The notes: generated from the sequence alone by a model not told the origin. DNA of 64,000 nt from Natronolimnobius baerhuensis (GCF_002177135.1 NZ_MWPH01000001.1:434001-498000); one strand, 5' to 3'; positions 44,252 through 53,266 are shown, counted from the first letter of the stretch. Made by a program: numbers and translations.

Positions 44252-44770
44252 ATGGCCCTCGCTACCGATCAGGACTGCGACCAACCGACGCAGTTCTCGC
44301 GCCCGCCGAGGCGGTTCACCGACCACGAGGACCGCTCGATTACGATTGACTCTCATGCCGACGATTCGGAGCCGCTGGTCGCGATGTATTCGCGCTTCGA
44401 CGAGGAGTCGCGCGCACAGGGACTTCCGCCGCGTCAGGAGCCGCGGATCCGTGAATGGGTCAGCCTGCTGCTCGAGGACGGGTTAAACGTCGTGGCCCGT
44501 CACGGCGACGACGTGGTCGGCCACGCGGCACTGGTTCCCCACGACGACACGTCGGAACTCGCGATTTTCGTCCATCCCGACTACCAGTCGGCGGGGATCG
44601 GCACCCACCTCATTCGCGGACTCCTCGGGCACGGCCAGTCCCACGGACTGACCCACGTCTGGCTCTCCGTGGCACGCACGAATCGGATCGCGATGAACCT
44701 CTACCGATCTGCCGGCTTCGAGACGACGCTGCGCGAGCGCGGCGAGTACGAGATGGCTCGCCCGCTCTAA
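44252..44770 (+). CDS. GNAT-family N-acetyltransferase
   Basis: A 172-residue acetyltransferase from ATG 44252 (MALATDQDCDQPTQFSRPPR). VVGHAALVPHDDTSELAIFV followed by HPDYQSAGIGTHLIRGLLGH contains the acetyl-CoA pyrophosphate loop (QSAGIGT). WLSVARTNRIAMNLYRSAGF is the C-terminal motif B. The acceptor (protein or small molecule) cannot be told. It lies upstream of the alcohol dehydrogenase gene by 70 bp on the same strand. Confidence 0.88.
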   Translation: MALATDQDCDQPTQFSRPPRRFTDHEDRSITIDSHADDSEPLVAMYSRFDEESRAQGLPPRQEPRIREWVSLLLEDGLNVVARHGDDVVGHAALVPHDDTSELAIFVHPDYQSAGIGTHLIRGLLGHGQSHGLTHVWLSVARTNRIAMNLYRSAGFETTLRERGEYEMARPL

Positions 44771-44840
44771 GTTCGCCCGCCCCTTTTTCGCGACCGGCAG
44801 AGTGTCTCGTTTTACCACCGTCCACCACGTACACCCGGGT

Positions 44841-46067
44841 ATGGAGACCGCACACTCGAGCGACCCTACTCTGGCAAGTCGCTTCGCGTACGACCCCGCG
44901 ACGATTCGATTCGGCCCGAACTGTGTCGCTGATCTCGCAGACGAACTCGAGCGCCACGGCCTCGAGCGCGCGCTGGTCGTCTGTGGCTCGACGGTCGGGA
45001 ACACGCCCGCCGTAATCGATCCCGTCTGTGAGGGCCTCGGCGACCGACTTGCGGGCGTGTTCGATGGGACGACGGCCGAGAAACGGCTCGGAACGGCGTT
45101 CGACGGCCGCGAACGCCTCGAGCGAGAGAATGCCGACGCGCTCGTGAGCCTCGGCGGGGGCAGCAGTCTGGACGTGGCAAAAGTGATCAGCGTGCTCGCG
45201 GCGAACGACCGTACCCACGAAGACGTCGCCGCGGAGTTCGCCGAAACGGGGACGATTACCGTACCAGACGAGGGTCTCGTTCCGATTGTCGCGATTCCGA
45301 CGACGCTCGCCGGAGCCGACCTCTCGCAGGGTGCCGGCGTCACGGCCGCGCCGGACTCGAGTCCGGTCGATGCAGAGCAGGGCGGCGGCATCAGTGATCC
45401 TGGGTTGATGCCGACCGCGGTCTTCGCCGATCCGACGCTCGTCGCGACGACGCCCGACGGCGTGCTCGCGGGCTCGGCGATGAACGGCTTCGATAAGGGC
45501 CTCGAGACGCTCTATGCCGCGAACCGGACGCCGATCACCGACGCGACGGCCAGACACGGCCTCGAGAAATTTGCAGACGGCCTGCGCGCCTTCGGCGACG
45601 GCACGCGCGACCTCGAGACGGTCGAGACGCTGCTCGAGGGGTCTCTGCTCGTCCAGTACGGTATCTCGCGACCGGGTGGAACGACGCTCTCGATTATCCA
45701 CGCGTTCGGCCACGCCCTCACGCGAACGGACGACGTACAACAGGGCGAAGCGCACGCAATCGTCGCGCCCCACGTCCTCGAGTATCTCTTCGAACAGGAC
45801 GGCGTCGACGCCCGTGCGGGGCTGCTCGCGAACGCGCTGGGAGTAGACAACGCGGCAGATCAGGGCGCTGCCGTCGTTGACGCGGTGACGACGATCCGCG
45901 ATGGCCTCGAGTTGCCGTCACAACTGCGGAATGTCGACGGTCCCCAGCCTGCAGAGTTCACCGCGGTTGCCGAGGACGTTCTCGCGGACCGATTCATGGA
46001 AAACGCGCCGCCAGGCCTCGAGCCGACGGTCGCAGAGATCGAAGCCGTACTCGAGGCAGCGTGGTGA
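44841..46067 (+). CDS. Iron-containing alcohol dehydrogenase family protein
   Basis: A 408-residue group III dehydrogenase from METAHSSDPTLASRFAYDPA at 44841. NAD(P) binding is shown by ENADALVSLGGGSSLDVAKV and VAIPTTLAGADLSQGAGVT. Metal ligands are placed in GSAMNGFDKGLETLYAANRT (Asp region) and SIIHAFGHALTRTDDVQQGE followed by AHAI (His residues). The family oxidises alcohols or reduces aldehydes, keto acids or maleylacetate. The order GGGSSLDVAK fits maleylacetate-reductase or butanol-dehydrogenase-like members. The substrate is unresolved. Confidence 0.9.
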   Translation: METAHSSDPTLASRFAYDPATIRFGPNCVADLADELERHGLERALVVCGSTVGNTPAVIDPVCEGLGDRLAGVFDGTTAEKRLGTAFDGRERLERENADALVSLGGGSSLDVAKVISVLAANDRTHEDVAAEFAETGTITVPDEGLVPIVAIPTTLAGADLSQGAGVTAAPDSSPVDAEQGGGISDPGLMPTAVFADPTLVATTPDGVLAGSAMNGFDKGLETLYAANRTPITDATARHGLEKFADGLRAFGDGTRDLETVETLLEGSLLVQYGISRPGGTTLSIIHAFGHALTRTDDVQQGEAHAIVAPHVLEYLFEQDGVDARAGLLANALGVDNAADQGAAVVDAVTTIRDGLELPSQLRNVDGPQPAEFTAVAEDVLADRFMENAPPGLEPTVAEIEAVLEAAW

Positions 46068-46073
46068 AACTCC

Positions 46074-46544
46074 TCAGGACTCGAGTCGCTCGGGTGGCTG
46101 TACCTCGACGCCGCGGCGCGCCGGCTCGAGGCCGCGGTGAAGCGGCGAGACGAGTCTGAGCAATGAGATCACGATAATCGTCACAGCAGCGACGAGCAGT
46201 GCAACGACGAGTGCCCCGGTCGCCGGAAGGAACTCGAGTGCGGAAATCCCGAGACCGCCACTGAACAATGTGAACAGCGTCAACCCACCGATGTCTTTCT
46301 CCAGAAGGTACTCGACAATCGGCTCTCGATAGTGAACGGCGTAGGCGTAGCCACACCAGAGACCGACGGTTGCGGCCAGCCAGGCCGTGTTGCCCTGTGG
46401 CCACGCAAACCCGTCGCGACCGGTGACGAACCAGAGCGCAACGGGGAGCGTGACGACGAGTGCAACGAGTTCGCCTCGGCGACCCGTCGGCGTCGTCCAG
46501 TCGCCGTCTTCGTCGCAAACCCACTCGAGGAGGCTGGCAGCCAT
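46074..46544 (-). CDS. Haloarchaeal membrane protein, function unknown (156 aa)
   Basis: A 156-residue membrane protein from MAASLLEWVCDEDGDWTTPT at 46544. A soluble acidic start is followed by four hydrophobic stretches (LVALVVTLPVALWFVTG, TAWLAATVGLWCGYAYAV, LTLFTLFSGGLGISAL, ALVVALLVAAVTIIVISLL) and a basic/acidic tail. No family motif is visible. It is convergent with the dehydrogenase gene, with 6 bp between stop codons. Confidence 0.68.
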   Translation of the reverse strand: MAASLLEWVCDEDGDWTTPTGRRGELVALVVTLPVALWFVTGRDGFAWPQGNTAWLAATVGLWCGYAYAVHYREPIVEYLLEKDIGGLTLFTLFSGGLGISALEFLPATGALVVALLVAAVTIIVISLLRLVSPLHRGLEPARRGVEVQPPERLES

Positions 46545-46699
46545 CGATACGTATACGATAACCGTCGATGATAGTCAACATTACTCTCAGAAGCTAACAG
46601 GTTTCGGCTGGCATGGCGGGCTGCCGGTTCTGCGGAGCACCAGCAGGTGCCGCCGCAAGCACGGGCTATACTGCGCCGGAACCCCCATCGTGAGACGAG

Positions 46700-47704
46700 A
46701 TGGCTTCCGAGATGCGTGCCTTCCAGATCGAGGAGTATGGCGACCCGGACGTCTTTGAGGCGAGTACTGTCGAGGTCCCCGACCCCGGCCCCGACGAGAT
46801 CCGCGTCGAGGTCGTGGCCTCGAGCGTCAACCCGGTCGATTACAAGATTCGTGGCGGCAACATTCCCGACTTCGCGCCCGAGTTCCCGGCCACGCTGCAC
46901 TGCGACGTTGCCGGCGTGGTCGATGCGGTCGGCGAGAACGTCGACGCGTTCGAATCGGGCGACGAGGTCTACGGCATGCCCGGCGGCGCGGGTCGACAGG
47001 GTGCACTCGCTGACTACGTCGTCGGCCACGCGGGCACGTTCGCACACGCCCCCGACTCGATTCCGCTCGCGGACAGCGCCGCGCTCCCGGTCGTCGCGCT
47101 CACCGCGTGGGAGATGCTCGCCGACAAGACGACGGTCGACATCGGCGACGAGGTGCTCATCTACGGCGCGACCGGCGGTGTCGGCCACATTGGTGTTCAA
47201 CTCGCCGACTGGTTTGGCGCAGACGTAACTGCGACGGCCTCGAGCGAGGCAAAGCGCGACCTCGCCACAGAACTCGGCGCAGACGTGACCGTCGACTACA
47301 CCGATACGGCGGTCGAGGAGTACGTCACCGAGCACGCCACCGGCGGCGGCTTCGATACTGTTTTCGATCCCGTCGGCGACGACCACCTCGAGACCGCATT
47401 CGAGGCGGTCCGGCCGTTCGGGACCGTTGTGACGACCGAGTCCAGCGCTGCCCAAGACCTAGATCTCGCACCGATGCACGCCAACTCGCTCGAGTTGGGC
47501 GTCGTGCTCGTGATCCTCCCGGTACTACTGGGCGACCGGCAAGAACGCATCGGCGACGAACTCGAGACCATCGCAACACTGGTCGACAACGGTGCGCTCG
47601 AGCCCCACATCGACGACCGGTACGCATTCGAGGAGGTCGCAGACGCCCACCGTCGCGCGGAGGAGGGCGATTTCGTCGGGAAGCTGTTGCTGGTCGCTGA
47701 GTAG
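46700..47704 (+). CDS. NADP-dependent quinone oxidoreductase-like MDR protein
   Basis: A 334-residue medium-chain dehydrogenase/reductase from MASEMRAFQIEEYGDPDVFE. The catalytic-domain entry VASSVNPVDYKIRGG and HCDVAGVVDAVGENVDAFES is quinone-reductase type and lacks the zinc cysteines. The coenzyme loop is VLIYGATGGVGHIGVQLADW. Late motif PHIDDRYAFEEVADAHRRAE is diagnostic for zinc-free members (QOR/zeta-crystallin). It reduces quinones or enones with NADPH. It is tail to tail with queC. Confidence 0.9.
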   Translation: MASEMRAFQIEEYGDPDVFEASTVEVPDPGPDEIRVEVVASSVNPVDYKIRGGNIPDFAPEFPATLHCDVAGVVDAVGENVDAFESGDEVYGMPGGAGRQGALADYVVGHAGTFAHAPDSIPLADSAALPVVALTAWEMLADKTTVDIGDEVLIYGATGGVGHIGVQLADWFGADVTATASSEAKRDLATELGADVTVDYTDTAVEEYVTEHATGGGFDTVFDPVGDDHLETAFEAVRPFGTVVTTESSAAQDLDLAPMHANSLELGVVLVILPVLLGDRQERIGDELETIATLVDNGALEPHIDDRYAFEEVADAHRRAEEGDFVGKLLLVAE

Positions 47705-47713
47705 CCCATGCAC

Positions 47714-48457
47714 CTACGCGGGGTCGTCGACGTACGACGGACGCTGTGCGTACTCGATTGGATCTCGCACGCCGATGTGCTGAAACGCCTGCAGGCGGAA
47801 CGCACAGGCATCACAGGTGCCACAGGCTGGCTCGTTCTCGCGGTAACAACTCCAGGTATGCTCGTAGGGCACCTCGAGGTCGACGCCGCGCTCCGCGATA
47901 TCGGTCTTCGACCACTCGACGAACGGGGCTTCGATTGCGATGTCGGTCTCGGGTTTCGTCCCCACGTCGACGACGGTCTCGAACGCCTCAAAGAAGGCGG
48001 GCCGGCAGTCCGGATACCCCGAAAAGTCCTCGCTGTGTGCGCCGATAAACACCGCCTCGCAGTCGTTGGCCTCGGCGTAGGAGACTGCCATCGCGAGCAG
48101 GTTCGCGTTTCTGAACGGGACGTACGAGGTGGGAATCTCGTCGCTCTCCATATCCGCGTCCGAAACGTCCAGTTCGTCGTCGGTCAGACTCGAGGCCCCG
48201 ATAGCTGCGAGGTGGCCGGTTTCGATTTGGAGGAAGTCCGCAGCATCGACGTCATCGGCGAGTTGGCGCGCACACTCGAGTTCGCGATCCTCGGTGCGTT
48301 GGCCGTAGGACGTATGCAGGGCGTACACCTCGTAGCCGCGCTCGTGGGCCTCGAAGGCGGCGGTGGCGCTGTCCATGCCGCCTGAGAGGAGGACGACGGC
48401 GCGGGGGTGGTCGGCGGACGATTCGGTGTCGTCGGTGGTGTCGGAGTCGGTGGTCAT
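47714..48457 (-). CDS. queC: 7-cyano-7-deazaguanine (preQ0) synthase QueC
   Basis: A 247-residue PP-loop ATPase converting 7-carboxy-7-deazaguanine to preQ0, the precursor of archaeosine in archaeal tRNA. VVLLSGGMDSATAAFEAHER is the PP-loop. VPFRNANLLAMAVSYAEAND is conserved. The zinc site is CYRENEPACGTCDACAFRLQ (four Cys). The start MTTDSDTTDDTESSADHPRA at 48457 was chosen over an in-frame codon 27 bases earlier. Last gene of the queD-queE-queC operon. Confidence 0.95.
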   Translation of the reverse strand: MTTDSDTTDDTESSADHPRAVVLLSGGMDSATAAFEAHERGYEVYALHTSYGQRTEDRELECARQLADDVDAADFLQIETGHLAAIGASSLTDDELDVSDADMESDEIPTSYVPFRNANLLAMAVSYAEANDCEAVFIGAHSEDFSGYPDCRPAFFEAFETVVDVGTKPETDIAIEAPFVEWSKTDIAERGVDLEVPYEHTWSCYRENEPACGTCDACAFRLQAFQHIGVRDPIEYAQRPSYVDDPA

Positions 48458-48488
48458 GGTCGGGTAGGTCAGTAGTCGTCTCAACAGT

Positions 48489-49307
48489 CTACGTCTCGGG
48501 CGCGTCGTTCCAGAGATCGACGTGCAGGCGCGGCGTATAGCGAAAGCCGTACTCGAGGGCGAGGTCGGCGGTTCGATTGCGTGTCTCTGCGAGGCGCTCG
48601 CGAGTTGCGCCCTCGGGCATCAGGAGAACGTTCTGGTCGGGAACGGGAACGTCGGCAGCGTCGCGGAGATCTGCAAGTAACTCGAGGATTTCGTCCATGT
48701 CGCTCTCGTCTGTGACGACGAACTTCAACTGAAAGTCGGTCGCCTCGACGAGCGCCGCGAGTGCCTCGAGGTCGATCCGGTTGGCTTCGTGTCGCTGTTC
48801 CCACTCGCCCTCGTTCTTGCTCCCGTTTGCGCTCGCACCCCCGCCGTCCGGAGCGCGCGCTGGCGTCGGCGTACTGCTCTCGAGTTTGGGGCTGATTGAG
48901 GCGAGATCGATGGGTGCGTCGCGATCAATCGTGCCGTTTGTCTCGACGGTCGTGTGATAGCCCCGGTCGTCGAGGGCCTCGAGCAGGGCGACACTTTCCT
49001 CGTGCAACAGCGGTTCGCCGCCGGTGAGGACGACGTGGTCGGCGTCGAAGGACTCGATTTCGGCGATGATCTCCTCGAGTCCTAGCCAGGCGTGAGTCGG
49101 TTCCCAGGAGGTGTGATAGGAGTCACAGAACCAACAACGGAGGTTACAGCCGCTCGTGCGGACGAAGACGGACGGGACGCCGGCGAGCGTCCCTTCGCCC
49201 TGCAGCGAGGTGAACAGTTCGTTGATGGGGAGGGCGGGGCCGTCGATGTCGGCTGCCGCCTGGTCGCCGTCATCCACGTGCCCGTCGGCCGAGTCGGAGA
49301 CCGGCAT
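48489..49307 (-). CDS. queE: 7-carboxy-7-deazaguanine synthase QueE
   Basis: A 272-residue radical SAM enzyme making 7-carboxy-7-deazaguanine from 6-carboxytetrahydropterin. INELFTSLQGEGTLAGVPSV and FVRTSGCNLRCWFCDSYHTS carry the CxxxCxxC cluster site. HVVLTGGEPLLHEE is the GGEP motif. Middle residues include a charged insertion (GGGASANGSKNEGEWEQRHE), common in haloarchaeal versions. Its ATG touches the queD stop with no gap, so the two are coupled. Second gene of the operon. Confidence 0.95.
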   Translation of the reverse strand: MPVSDSADGHVDDGDQAAADIDGPALPINELFTSLQGEGTLAGVPSVFVRTSGCNLRCWFCDSYHTSWEPTHAWLGLEEIIAEIESFDADHVVLTGGEPLLHEESVALLEALDDRGYHTTVETNGTIDRDAPIDLASISPKLESSTPTPARAPDGGGASANGSKNEGEWEQRHEANRIDLEALAALVEATDFQLKFVVTDESDMDEILELLADLRDAADVPVPDQNVLLMPEGATRERLAETRNRTADLALEYGFRYTPRLHVDLWNDAPET

Positions 49308-49790
49308 TCAGAATCCGCTCCCTCCGCAGAGTTCGCTCGTTTCAGTAACCTGCACAGCAACGTCGGTGACCGTCTCGGGAAGTGCAGCCTCGAGTTTCCG
49401 CTCCAAGACGACGCTCATCACTTCGGCCGTCGGCGGCTGCTCAAGGACGATGAGACTGTCCGCGTCGCCGGCCGCTTCGAACGCCTCGATCAGCGGATCA
49501 CCGGCCTCGAGTAAGAACATGTGATCCCACTCGTCGATTACTGTGGTAATATCTCCTTTGTCGGCGATCCATCCCTCTGCGGTAAGTTCGCCGGCAAGCG
49601 CGACGGTGACCTCGTAGTTGTGACCGTGTGGTCGAGAACACTTGCCGTCGTGATGGAGCAGCCGATGGCCCGTGCTGATACGGATTGGACGATCTCGTCC
49701 AACGTGAAGGACACGTTCGGTGCCGACGATCTGCGTGTCGGTTGCCTCAGCGCCGTCAGCACGTTTGGCGGAGTCCAGCGAGTGAGTCAT
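49308..49790 (-). CDS. queD: 6-carboxytetrahydropterin synthase-like QueD
   Basis: A 160-residue 6-pyruvoyl-tetrahydropterin synthase family enzyme from ATG 49790 (MTHSLDSAKRADGAEATDTQ). Zinc histidines and the catalytic Cys are seen in HRLLHHDGKCSRPHGHNYEV. VIDEWDHMFLLEAGDPLIEA carries the conserved Asp-His. The C-terminus ETSELCGGSGF is usual. It starts the preQ0 pathway by using a pterin triphosphate. First gene of the operon, with a palindrome between TATA and start. Confidence 0.94.
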   Translation of the reverse strand: MTHSLDSAKRADGAEATDTQIVGTERVLHVGRDRPIRISTGHRLLHHDGKCSRPHGHNYEVTVALAGELTAEGWIADKGDITTVIDEWDHMFLLEAGDPLIEAFEAAGDADSLIVLEQPPTAEVMSVVLERKLEAALPETVTDVAVQVTETSELCGGSGF

Positions 49791-49796
49791 ACTCGG

Positions 49797-49814
49797 GTAT
49801 TCTCTTGAGAATAC
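49797..49814 (-). promoter_or_regulatory. Perfect 18 bp palindrome at the queDEC promoter
   Basis: GTATTCTC (49797-49804), TT, GAGAATAC (49807-49814) form an inverted repeat. On the minus strand it starts 7 bp upstream of the queD ATG at 49790 and overlaps a TATA-like CTTAAGTAT (49810-49818). Binding of a dimeric repressor here would block the leaderless promoter. The regulator is unknown. Confidence 0.6.
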
Positions 49815-50088
49815 TTAAGGATGACCGTTACCGCGAGTCGGTCGACTGCGACTTGCATTCGAACGCACGGCGTGCTCGCTGTGTCGTTTAGTACTCGCGT
49901 GTTGAAAATCAGGCTCTCGAGCGGTCAACTCGCTCGTAACCGGCCCGTCACCGGGCCAATCTCCTACAGTTGCCAGTCCGTTTCCGATTGTCACCGCAAC
50001 GCGCCGTTGTGGTCCCACCCACACCGATCTCCAACAGCAACTGCCCCCCATCCCACACCAGAACGTTTCTGAGCTGTTCTCGACGCGG

Positions 50089-50445
50089 TCACTCCCCGAG
50101 TTTGTCCTGGATCTGGTTTTTCGCCTCGGTCCGGCGTTTCTGCGAGAACGCCGGCCGATCCGAGGAGAAGTCAACCTCGAGTTCGTCGACGGTTCGCCGA
50201 TAGATGTTCGTTCGGCGGCCTTTTTCCGAGAGTTGTCGGCCTTCACAGGTCAACAGCCCTGCATCCACAAGTTCCTCGATGCGGCGATAGCAGGTCGCGA
50301 TTGGGATTTCGATATCCTCACTCAGTGTCTGTGCTGATTTCGGTGTCCCGGCCGCACAGAGAATTTCGGCGCTGTATTTGTTCCCGAGTGCCGAAAGGAC
50401 CGTCGGTGAATTTGGTTCAGTTTGTTCCGTCCGGTGCGAAGACAT
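50089..50445 (-). CDS. ArsR-like winged-helix transcriptional regulator
   Basis: A 118-residue regulator starting MSSHRTEQTEPNSPTVLSAL at 50445. The winged helix is LGNKYSAEILCAAGTPKSAQ, then IPIATCYRRIEELVDAGLLT and EGRQLSEKGRRTNIYRRTVD, which is the recognition helix and wing. The C-terminal tail is basic (KRRTEAKNQIQDKLGE). It resembles haloarchaeal HTH_20/ArsR-type repressors. It faces away from the HdeD-like gene and may control it through the palindrome at 50624-50640. The gap 49815-50088 shows no gene. Confidence 0.82.
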   Translation of the reverse strand: MSSHRTEQTEPNSPTVLSALGNKYSAEILCAAGTPKSAQTLSEDIEIPIATCYRRIEELVDAGLLTCEGRQLSEKGRRTNIYRRTVDELEVDFSSDRPAFSQKRRTEAKNQIQDKLGE

Positions 50446-50623
50446 AAGTGAATAATATCTAATTCCATGAATTGAATCTTATGGTTATATCGAGTGTTTC
50501 TTTATACCGACCTTCGCTGTCGCTGCATAGTCCACCGGCGTCCCGAATCTGTTCTTCCGTTGTCGTATCCGCCAATCCACCCCCTGTTTTCGCCCGCGTT
50601 TCCGAAACCGCTAGCCAGCGTTT

Positions 50624-50640
50624 GAGTCCAGTACGGACTC
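50624..50640. promoter_or_regulatory. Palindrome in the divergent regulator/HdeD intergenic region
   Basis: GAGTCC (50624-50629), AGTAC, GGACTC (50635-50640) form a 6 bp perfect inverted repeat in the 304 bp divergent gap 50446-50749. It is a candidate operator for the adjacent winged-helix regulator. A TTGTATATG TATA-like element (about 50707-50715) precedes the HdeD ATG at 50750. No gene is seen in the rest of the gap. Confidence 0.35.
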
Positions 50641-50749
50641 GAGTATATGTTGTTTCAGGTTCGGCTGACTGGTTGGTTCAGTAGACAGACTGTCAAATCG
50701 CGAGAATTGTATATGTACTCACACGTCCAATAGTATACTTGGTGGTATC

Positions 50750-51346
50750 ATGGACACAGTACCCACGACAACCGAAACCGGAGAGATCCAAAACGGCTGG
50801 CGAACGCTCGCACTCGCGGGCGGACTCATCGCACTTGCTGGCGTGCTCGCGCTCGTCGTTCCGTTTGCGACTGGCATCGCACTCACGTATATCCTCGGGG
50901 CAGCGCTCGTCGTCGGCGGCCTCATCCACGCTGGTCACGTCTTTACGGTTGGTGACTGGACTGGACGGCTCTGGCAACTTGCACTCGCGGCCATCTCAGT
51001 CGCTGCGGGAGTGATTCTGCTTGCAAACCCCGTGATCGGACTCGTGAGTCTGACCATCCTCGTCATCGCGTACCTGATCGTCGATGGCGCAACGGAACTC
51101 TGGATGAGCCTCCGGATGGCTGGCGAATCTGGTCGCGGCTGGATTGCCGCAAGCGGAGCCGTCTCGCTCGTGCTGGCGGCGTTCCTCTGGTCGGGCTTCC
51201 CCGTCGATGCAACCTGGCTCATCGGCGCTGTCGTCGGTGTTGCACTGGTCATGACCGGCATCTCCATGGTCGCCGTCGCCTACAGCGGCCGCGACATGGA
51301 CGAAGACGACGTGACGCCACCAGCAGCCGAACCACGACGTGCCTAA
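50750..51346 (+). CDS. HdeD/DUF308-family membrane protein
   Basis: A 198-residue protein with six hydrophobic segments from MDTVPTTTETGEIQNGWRTL. The repeating pattern GGLIALAGVLALVVPFATGI, YILGAALVVGGLIHAGHVF, AISVAAGVILLANPVIGLVS and LTILVIAYLIVDGATELWMS is the HdeD (DUF308) signature of paired helices with small residues. The family is linked to acid or stress tolerance in bacteria; its archaeal role is unknown. Its last codons overlap the end of the potassium-channel gene by four bases, tail to tail. Confidence 0.82.
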   Translation: MDTVPTTTETGEIQNGWRTLALAGGLIALAGVLALVVPFATGIALTYILGAALVVGGLIHAGHVFTVGDWTGRLWQLALAAISVAAGVILLANPVIGLVSLTILVIAYLIVDGATELWMSLRMAGESGRGWIAASGAVSLVLAAFLWSGFPVDATWLIGAVVGVALVMTGISMVAVAYSGRDMDEDDVTPPAAEPRRA

Positions 51347-52479
51347 TCACCTCTTTTATCGACCGACTCGAACGCCGTCCCGAGCGCTGCAGCGGTCGTC
51401 GTCCACTCGAGAACGTGTGCCGGATCGATAGTCACGTCCGCGCCTAACTCCGCAACGTCTTGCTCTCGCTTGCCGTCGACGAGCGCAACGAGACGCACAC
51501 TCGAGTCGAGTCGCCGAGCAGCGAGAACAGTGTACGGCGTCTCCTCGGCGTCAGTCGCAACCACAATTGCGGTTAAGTCGGTCGGTCTCGCTTGCTCGAG
51601 GACCCCCTCGTCCGTTGGGTCGCCGACGGTCACGTCGATGCCATCGGCCTCGAGTTGGGTTGCCCAGTCCTCGTCCGCGGTGACAACAGTGAGAGACGCC
51701 TGCCTCGAGAGCGAGGAGACGAGTTGGTCTCCGGGTGTGGACGTGCCGATCAGGAGGAACTGCTCGCCATTTGACGGACGTTCAACGTTTGCGGCTCGAG
51801 CACCGGCGCGCGTAAAGTACGACTGGATTGAGGGGCCGATAAGCGAGCCGGCAATCGCGGCGACGCTTGCGGGGCCGAGCAATACGAGCGAAATGGCAAA
51901 CAGCCGTCCGACCTCGGTACTCGCGTGGATGTCGCCGTAGCCAACGGTGCTCGCCGTGACGAGCGTAAAGTACAGGCCGTCGATGAGCGAGTCGACACCC
52001 TCGAAATCAGCTCTGAGGACGTATGAGCCAATGGTTCCGTAACAGACCACGCTGCCGACCGCAAGCACCGCACCGATCTGTGACTCCGTCAGTGTAACCG
52101 AGCGCGTAAACGGCGTTTCAGTGCGCCAGCGGACGAGCAACCCGGTGACGACGAGAGAGAACACAACGAGTGGAATCGACAGGAGCCGCGTCTGGACGAT
52201 GCCGTGTGTCGCCGCGAGAACGACAAGGACGATTGCAGCGAGGTAGGCAACCCGAAAGCCACGGCGCATTCCCCAGCTCGCACCGAGGAGCGCAAAGCCG
52301 ACGAGGACGCCGCTAAAACCGGTCGCAGTCGCGAGTGTCGGCGTGTGGAAGCCAGTCTCGAGCGTCGGATCGGTGACCATCGCTGCGAGTCCTGTCGCGA
52401 TGGAGACGAACGCAACAGCGGTGACGAGGACCACAGCGAGGTGGACGGTTCGGCCGCGAGGGCCGCTGACGTGAGCCAT
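51343..52479 (-). CDS. Potassium channel with C-terminal TrkA-N (RCK) domain
   Basis: A 378-residue membrane protein from ATG 52479 (MAHVSGPRGRTVHLAVVLVT). Hydrophobic helices fill the first 220 residues. The pore is LYFTLVTASTVGYGDIHAST, carrying the K+ selectivity sequence TVGYGD. A cytoplasmic NAD-binding domain (FLLIGTSTPGDQLVSSLSRQ, LTVVTADEDWATQLEADGID, VTVGDPTDEGVLEQARPTDL) follows. Four helices precede the two-helix pore unit, so it is a larger version of the two-helix channel. The gating ligand is unknown. Confidence 0.88.
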   Translation of the reverse strand: MAHVSGPRGRTVHLAVVLVTAVAFVSIATGLAAMVTDPTLETGFHTPTLATATGFSGVLVGFALLGASWGMRRGFRVAYLAAIVLVVLAATHGIVQTRLLSIPLVVFSLVVTGLLVRWRTETPFTRSVTLTESQIGAVLAVGSVVCYGTIGSYVLRADFEGVDSLIDGLYFTLVTASTVGYGDIHASTEVGRLFAISLVLLGPASVAAIAGSLIGPSIQSYFTRAGARAANVERPSNGEQFLLIGTSTPGDQLVSSLSRQASLTVVTADEDWATQLEADGIDVTVGDPTDEGVLEQARPTDLTAIVVATDAEETPYTVLAARRLDSSVRLVALVDGKREQDVAELGADVTIDPAHVLEWTTTAAALGTAFESVDKRGD

Positions 52480-52582
52480 ACTCGAGCGACCACGTCTGGA
52501 CTAAAGAAAGACGAGTGACGAACGCTCGAGTCTGGTTACTGCTGTAGATATCGTTTTGAGGCTCACGCCCTAACGCCAGTCT

Positions 52583-53266
52583 ATGAACGTCGCGGTCGTC
52601 ACCGTCGGAGACGAACTGCTTGCCGGGCGCACCACGGACACGAACGCCACCTGGCTCTGTGAACGCCTCGCCGACCGTGGAGCCACTGTCGAGCGGGTCA
52701 CGACCGTGCCTGATCGTATCGCAGCTATCGCCCGCGTCGTCAACGAGTATCGCGCCGAGTACGACGCTGTCATCGTCACGGGCGGACTCGGGCCAACTCA
52801 CGACGACGTGACCATGGCGGGCATCGCCGCCGCACTTGGGCGCTCACTCGAGGAGCACGAGGAAGCGCTCGCCTGGCTCGAGGAAGATGGCTACTCGCGT
52901 GCGGAATTGACGGAGGGCACAGCGGCACTCCCGGAGGGCGCGCGAGCCCTGCACAATGACGTTGGCGTCGCACCGGGCGCAACGCTCGAGGGCGTGTACG
53001 TCCTTCCTGGTGTTCCGACGGAGATGCGGGCGATGTTCGAGTCGATCAAATCGGAGTTTTCGGGGACGACGACTCATTTGGTGGAAGTCGTCGCTGACGA
53101 ACCCGAAAGTGCACTACTCGACCGTCTTGCAGAGGTTCAGGACCGGTTCGATGTCTCTGTCGGGAGCTATCCCGGCGAGTCTGTTCGACTCACGGTCGAA
53201 AGCACCGACGAGGAGATAGCCGAGGCTGCAGCCGCATGGCTTCGCGAGCACGTCGAGACGGCGTGA
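52583..53266 (+). CDS. CinA-like competence/damage-inducible (MoCF-biosynthesis) domain protein
   Basis: A 227-residue protein starting MNVAVVTVGDELLAGRTTDT. IVTGGLGPTHDDVTMAGIAA is the molybdopterin-binding (MoaB/CinA) motif, and GVAPGATLEGVYVLPGVPTE matches CinA. It contains only the N-terminal domain and lacks the C-terminal NMN-amidohydrolase domain of full CinA. A role in NAD-related pyrophosphate hydrolysis is known for some family members. It lies just left of the TnpB element. Confidence 0.86.
   Translation: MNVAVVTVGDELLAGRTTDTNATWLCERLADRGATVERVTTVPDRIAAIARVVNEYRAEYDAVIVTGGLGPTHDDVTMAGIAAALGRSLEEHEEALAWLEEDGYSRAELTEGTAALPEGARALHNDVGVAPGATLEGVYVLPGVPTEMRAMFESIKSEFSGTTTHLVEVVADEPESALLDRLAEVQDRFDVSVGSYPGESVRLTVESTDEEIAEAAAAWLREHVETA

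Noticed and set aside
46613-46693. A 26-codon frame with CxxC (MAGCRFCGAPAG) upstream of the quinone oxidoreductase
   Set aside because: Too short, Ala/Pro-rich end, and no second pair of metal ligands. I see no reason to call it a gene.
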